This document shows positions 63,665-64,000 of a stretch of 64,000 nt of DNA, piece by piece. The DNA comes from Stutzerimonas stutzeri. Its GTDB lineage: Bacteria; Pseudomonadota; Gammaproteobacteria; Pseudomonadales; Pseudomonadaceae. The translations under genes and the position numbers were made by a program. The stretch's first letter is position 1, and each line of letters opens with the position of its first letter. The stretch spans positions 62,001-126,000 of the forward strand of contig NZ_POUT01000004.1 in the NCBI RefSeq assembly GCF_002890915.1, given 5' to 3'. Under the pieces are notes generated by a model. It ran no database searches. It saw only the letters and a program-made list of their open reading frames with translations, and was not told the DNA's origin.

Positions 63665-64000
63665 TTACCGGCCCTGCCCGGCGAAGCGCTGGATCTGGTG
63701 GGTGGGGCCCGACACGATCAGCAGGTCGCCGGGCAGCACCTGGGTGCTTGGCGTGGCATGCTGGAAATCCTCGTTGGCACGCTTCAGACCAACGACGGTC
63801 ACGCCGAAGTTCTCGCGCACGGCCGCGTTCGCCAGCGTGCTGTTGTGAATCCGTTCAGGGGCATGGATCTTGGCGATGGCGAACCCGTCATCGAACTCGA
63901 TGAAATCAATCATTCTTCCGGTGATCAGGTGGGCCACTCGCTCGCCCATGTCCGCCTCGGGATAGACCACGTGGTGAGCGCCGATACGCATCGCGATCTG
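63665..64000 (-). CDS. TrkA/RCK-type K+ channel regulatory protein, C-terminal part
   Basis: An open frame from the right edge ending at 63665. It contains GAHHVVYPEADMGERVAHLITGR and a TrkA_C domain (FDDGFAIAKIHAPERIH to LPGDLLIVSG), as in KtrA/TrkA-family potassium uptake regulators. The Rossmann NAD-binding half lies outside the window. It is convergent with the oxidoreductase, 16 bases away. Confidence 0.85.
   Translation of the reverse strand, partial: QIAMRIGAHHVVYPEADMGERVAHLITGRMIDFIEFDDGFAIAKIHAPERIHNSTLANAAVRENFGVTVVGLKRANEDFQHATPSTQVLPGDLLIVSGPTHQIQRFAGQGR

Overview
The window is about 64 kb of GC-rich, gene-dense chromosome. It looks like a member of the Pseudomonas stutzeri group (Stutzerimonas). 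The reasons are a cytochrome c551 very close to the P. stutzeri protein as I recall it, a nosP-nahK pair, a tusDCBE cluster followed by a ybiB-type gene, an ANR/DNR-type box, pseudomonad intergenic repeats, and the overall codon usage. No prophage, integrase, transposase or CRISPR array is visible.

Left part (1-24.9 kb), guanidine and nitrogen metabolism. The window opens in the last subunit of a carboxyguanidine deiminase, followed by a 'urea carboxylase' best read as guanidine carboxylase, allophanate hydrolase and an aldo/keto reductase. A 726-base intergenic region then carries two MITE-like elements, a sigma-54 promoter and a textbook guanidine-I (ykkC) riboswitch. The riboswitch leads an eleven-gene operon (7786-16991), translationally coupled over most of its length. 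It encodes a binding protein, a membrane di-iron desaturase/hydroxylase, two SDR dehydrogenases, an EamA exporter, a creatininase, an isochorismatase-fold amidohydrolase, a metallo-beta-lactamase-fold hydrolase, an unrecognised protein, and an ABC permease and ATPase. My reading is that it takes up and dismantles a larger guanidino compound, so that guanidine or urea nitrogen reaches the carboxylase pathway. This is the most novel system here. Next to it lie an ammonium-transporter/GGDEF/EAL fusion, a MetX-like hydrolase divergent from a type III glutamine synthetase, a second 'urea carboxylase region' binding protein and a TetR regulator.

Middle part (24.9-48 kb), mostly core genome: tRNA-Ser(UGA), a Bax-inhibitor-1 protein, tusD-C-B-E with a TrpD2/YbiB-like gene, glutathionyl-hydroquinone reductase, the nitric-oxide sensor NosP with its hybrid kinase NahK, a porin, a PqqF-like peptidase far from any visible pqq operon, a PAS-GGDEF-EAL protein, ferrochelatase, a TIGR01777 epimerase, a HemN paralogue that has lost its radical-SAM motifs but sits behind an ANR/DNR box, cytochrome c551, a sirtuin and a UvrD-like helicase.

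Right part (48-64 kb): a minus-strand phosphate-scavenging operon (TonB-dependent receptor, beta-propeller phytase lipoprotein, TolQ-like, TolR-like, TonB-like, PhoX phosphatase) behind a possible Pho box; then a degenerate-GGDEF protein with an AraC regulator; then LysR, fdhD and a YdeP-type molybdopterin oxidoreductase; and finally the truncated end of a TrkA/RCK-type protein.

Three families of short intergenic repeats recur across the window: GTAGGTTGG elements, GTAGGGTGGA elements, and roughly 100-bp REP-pair elements.
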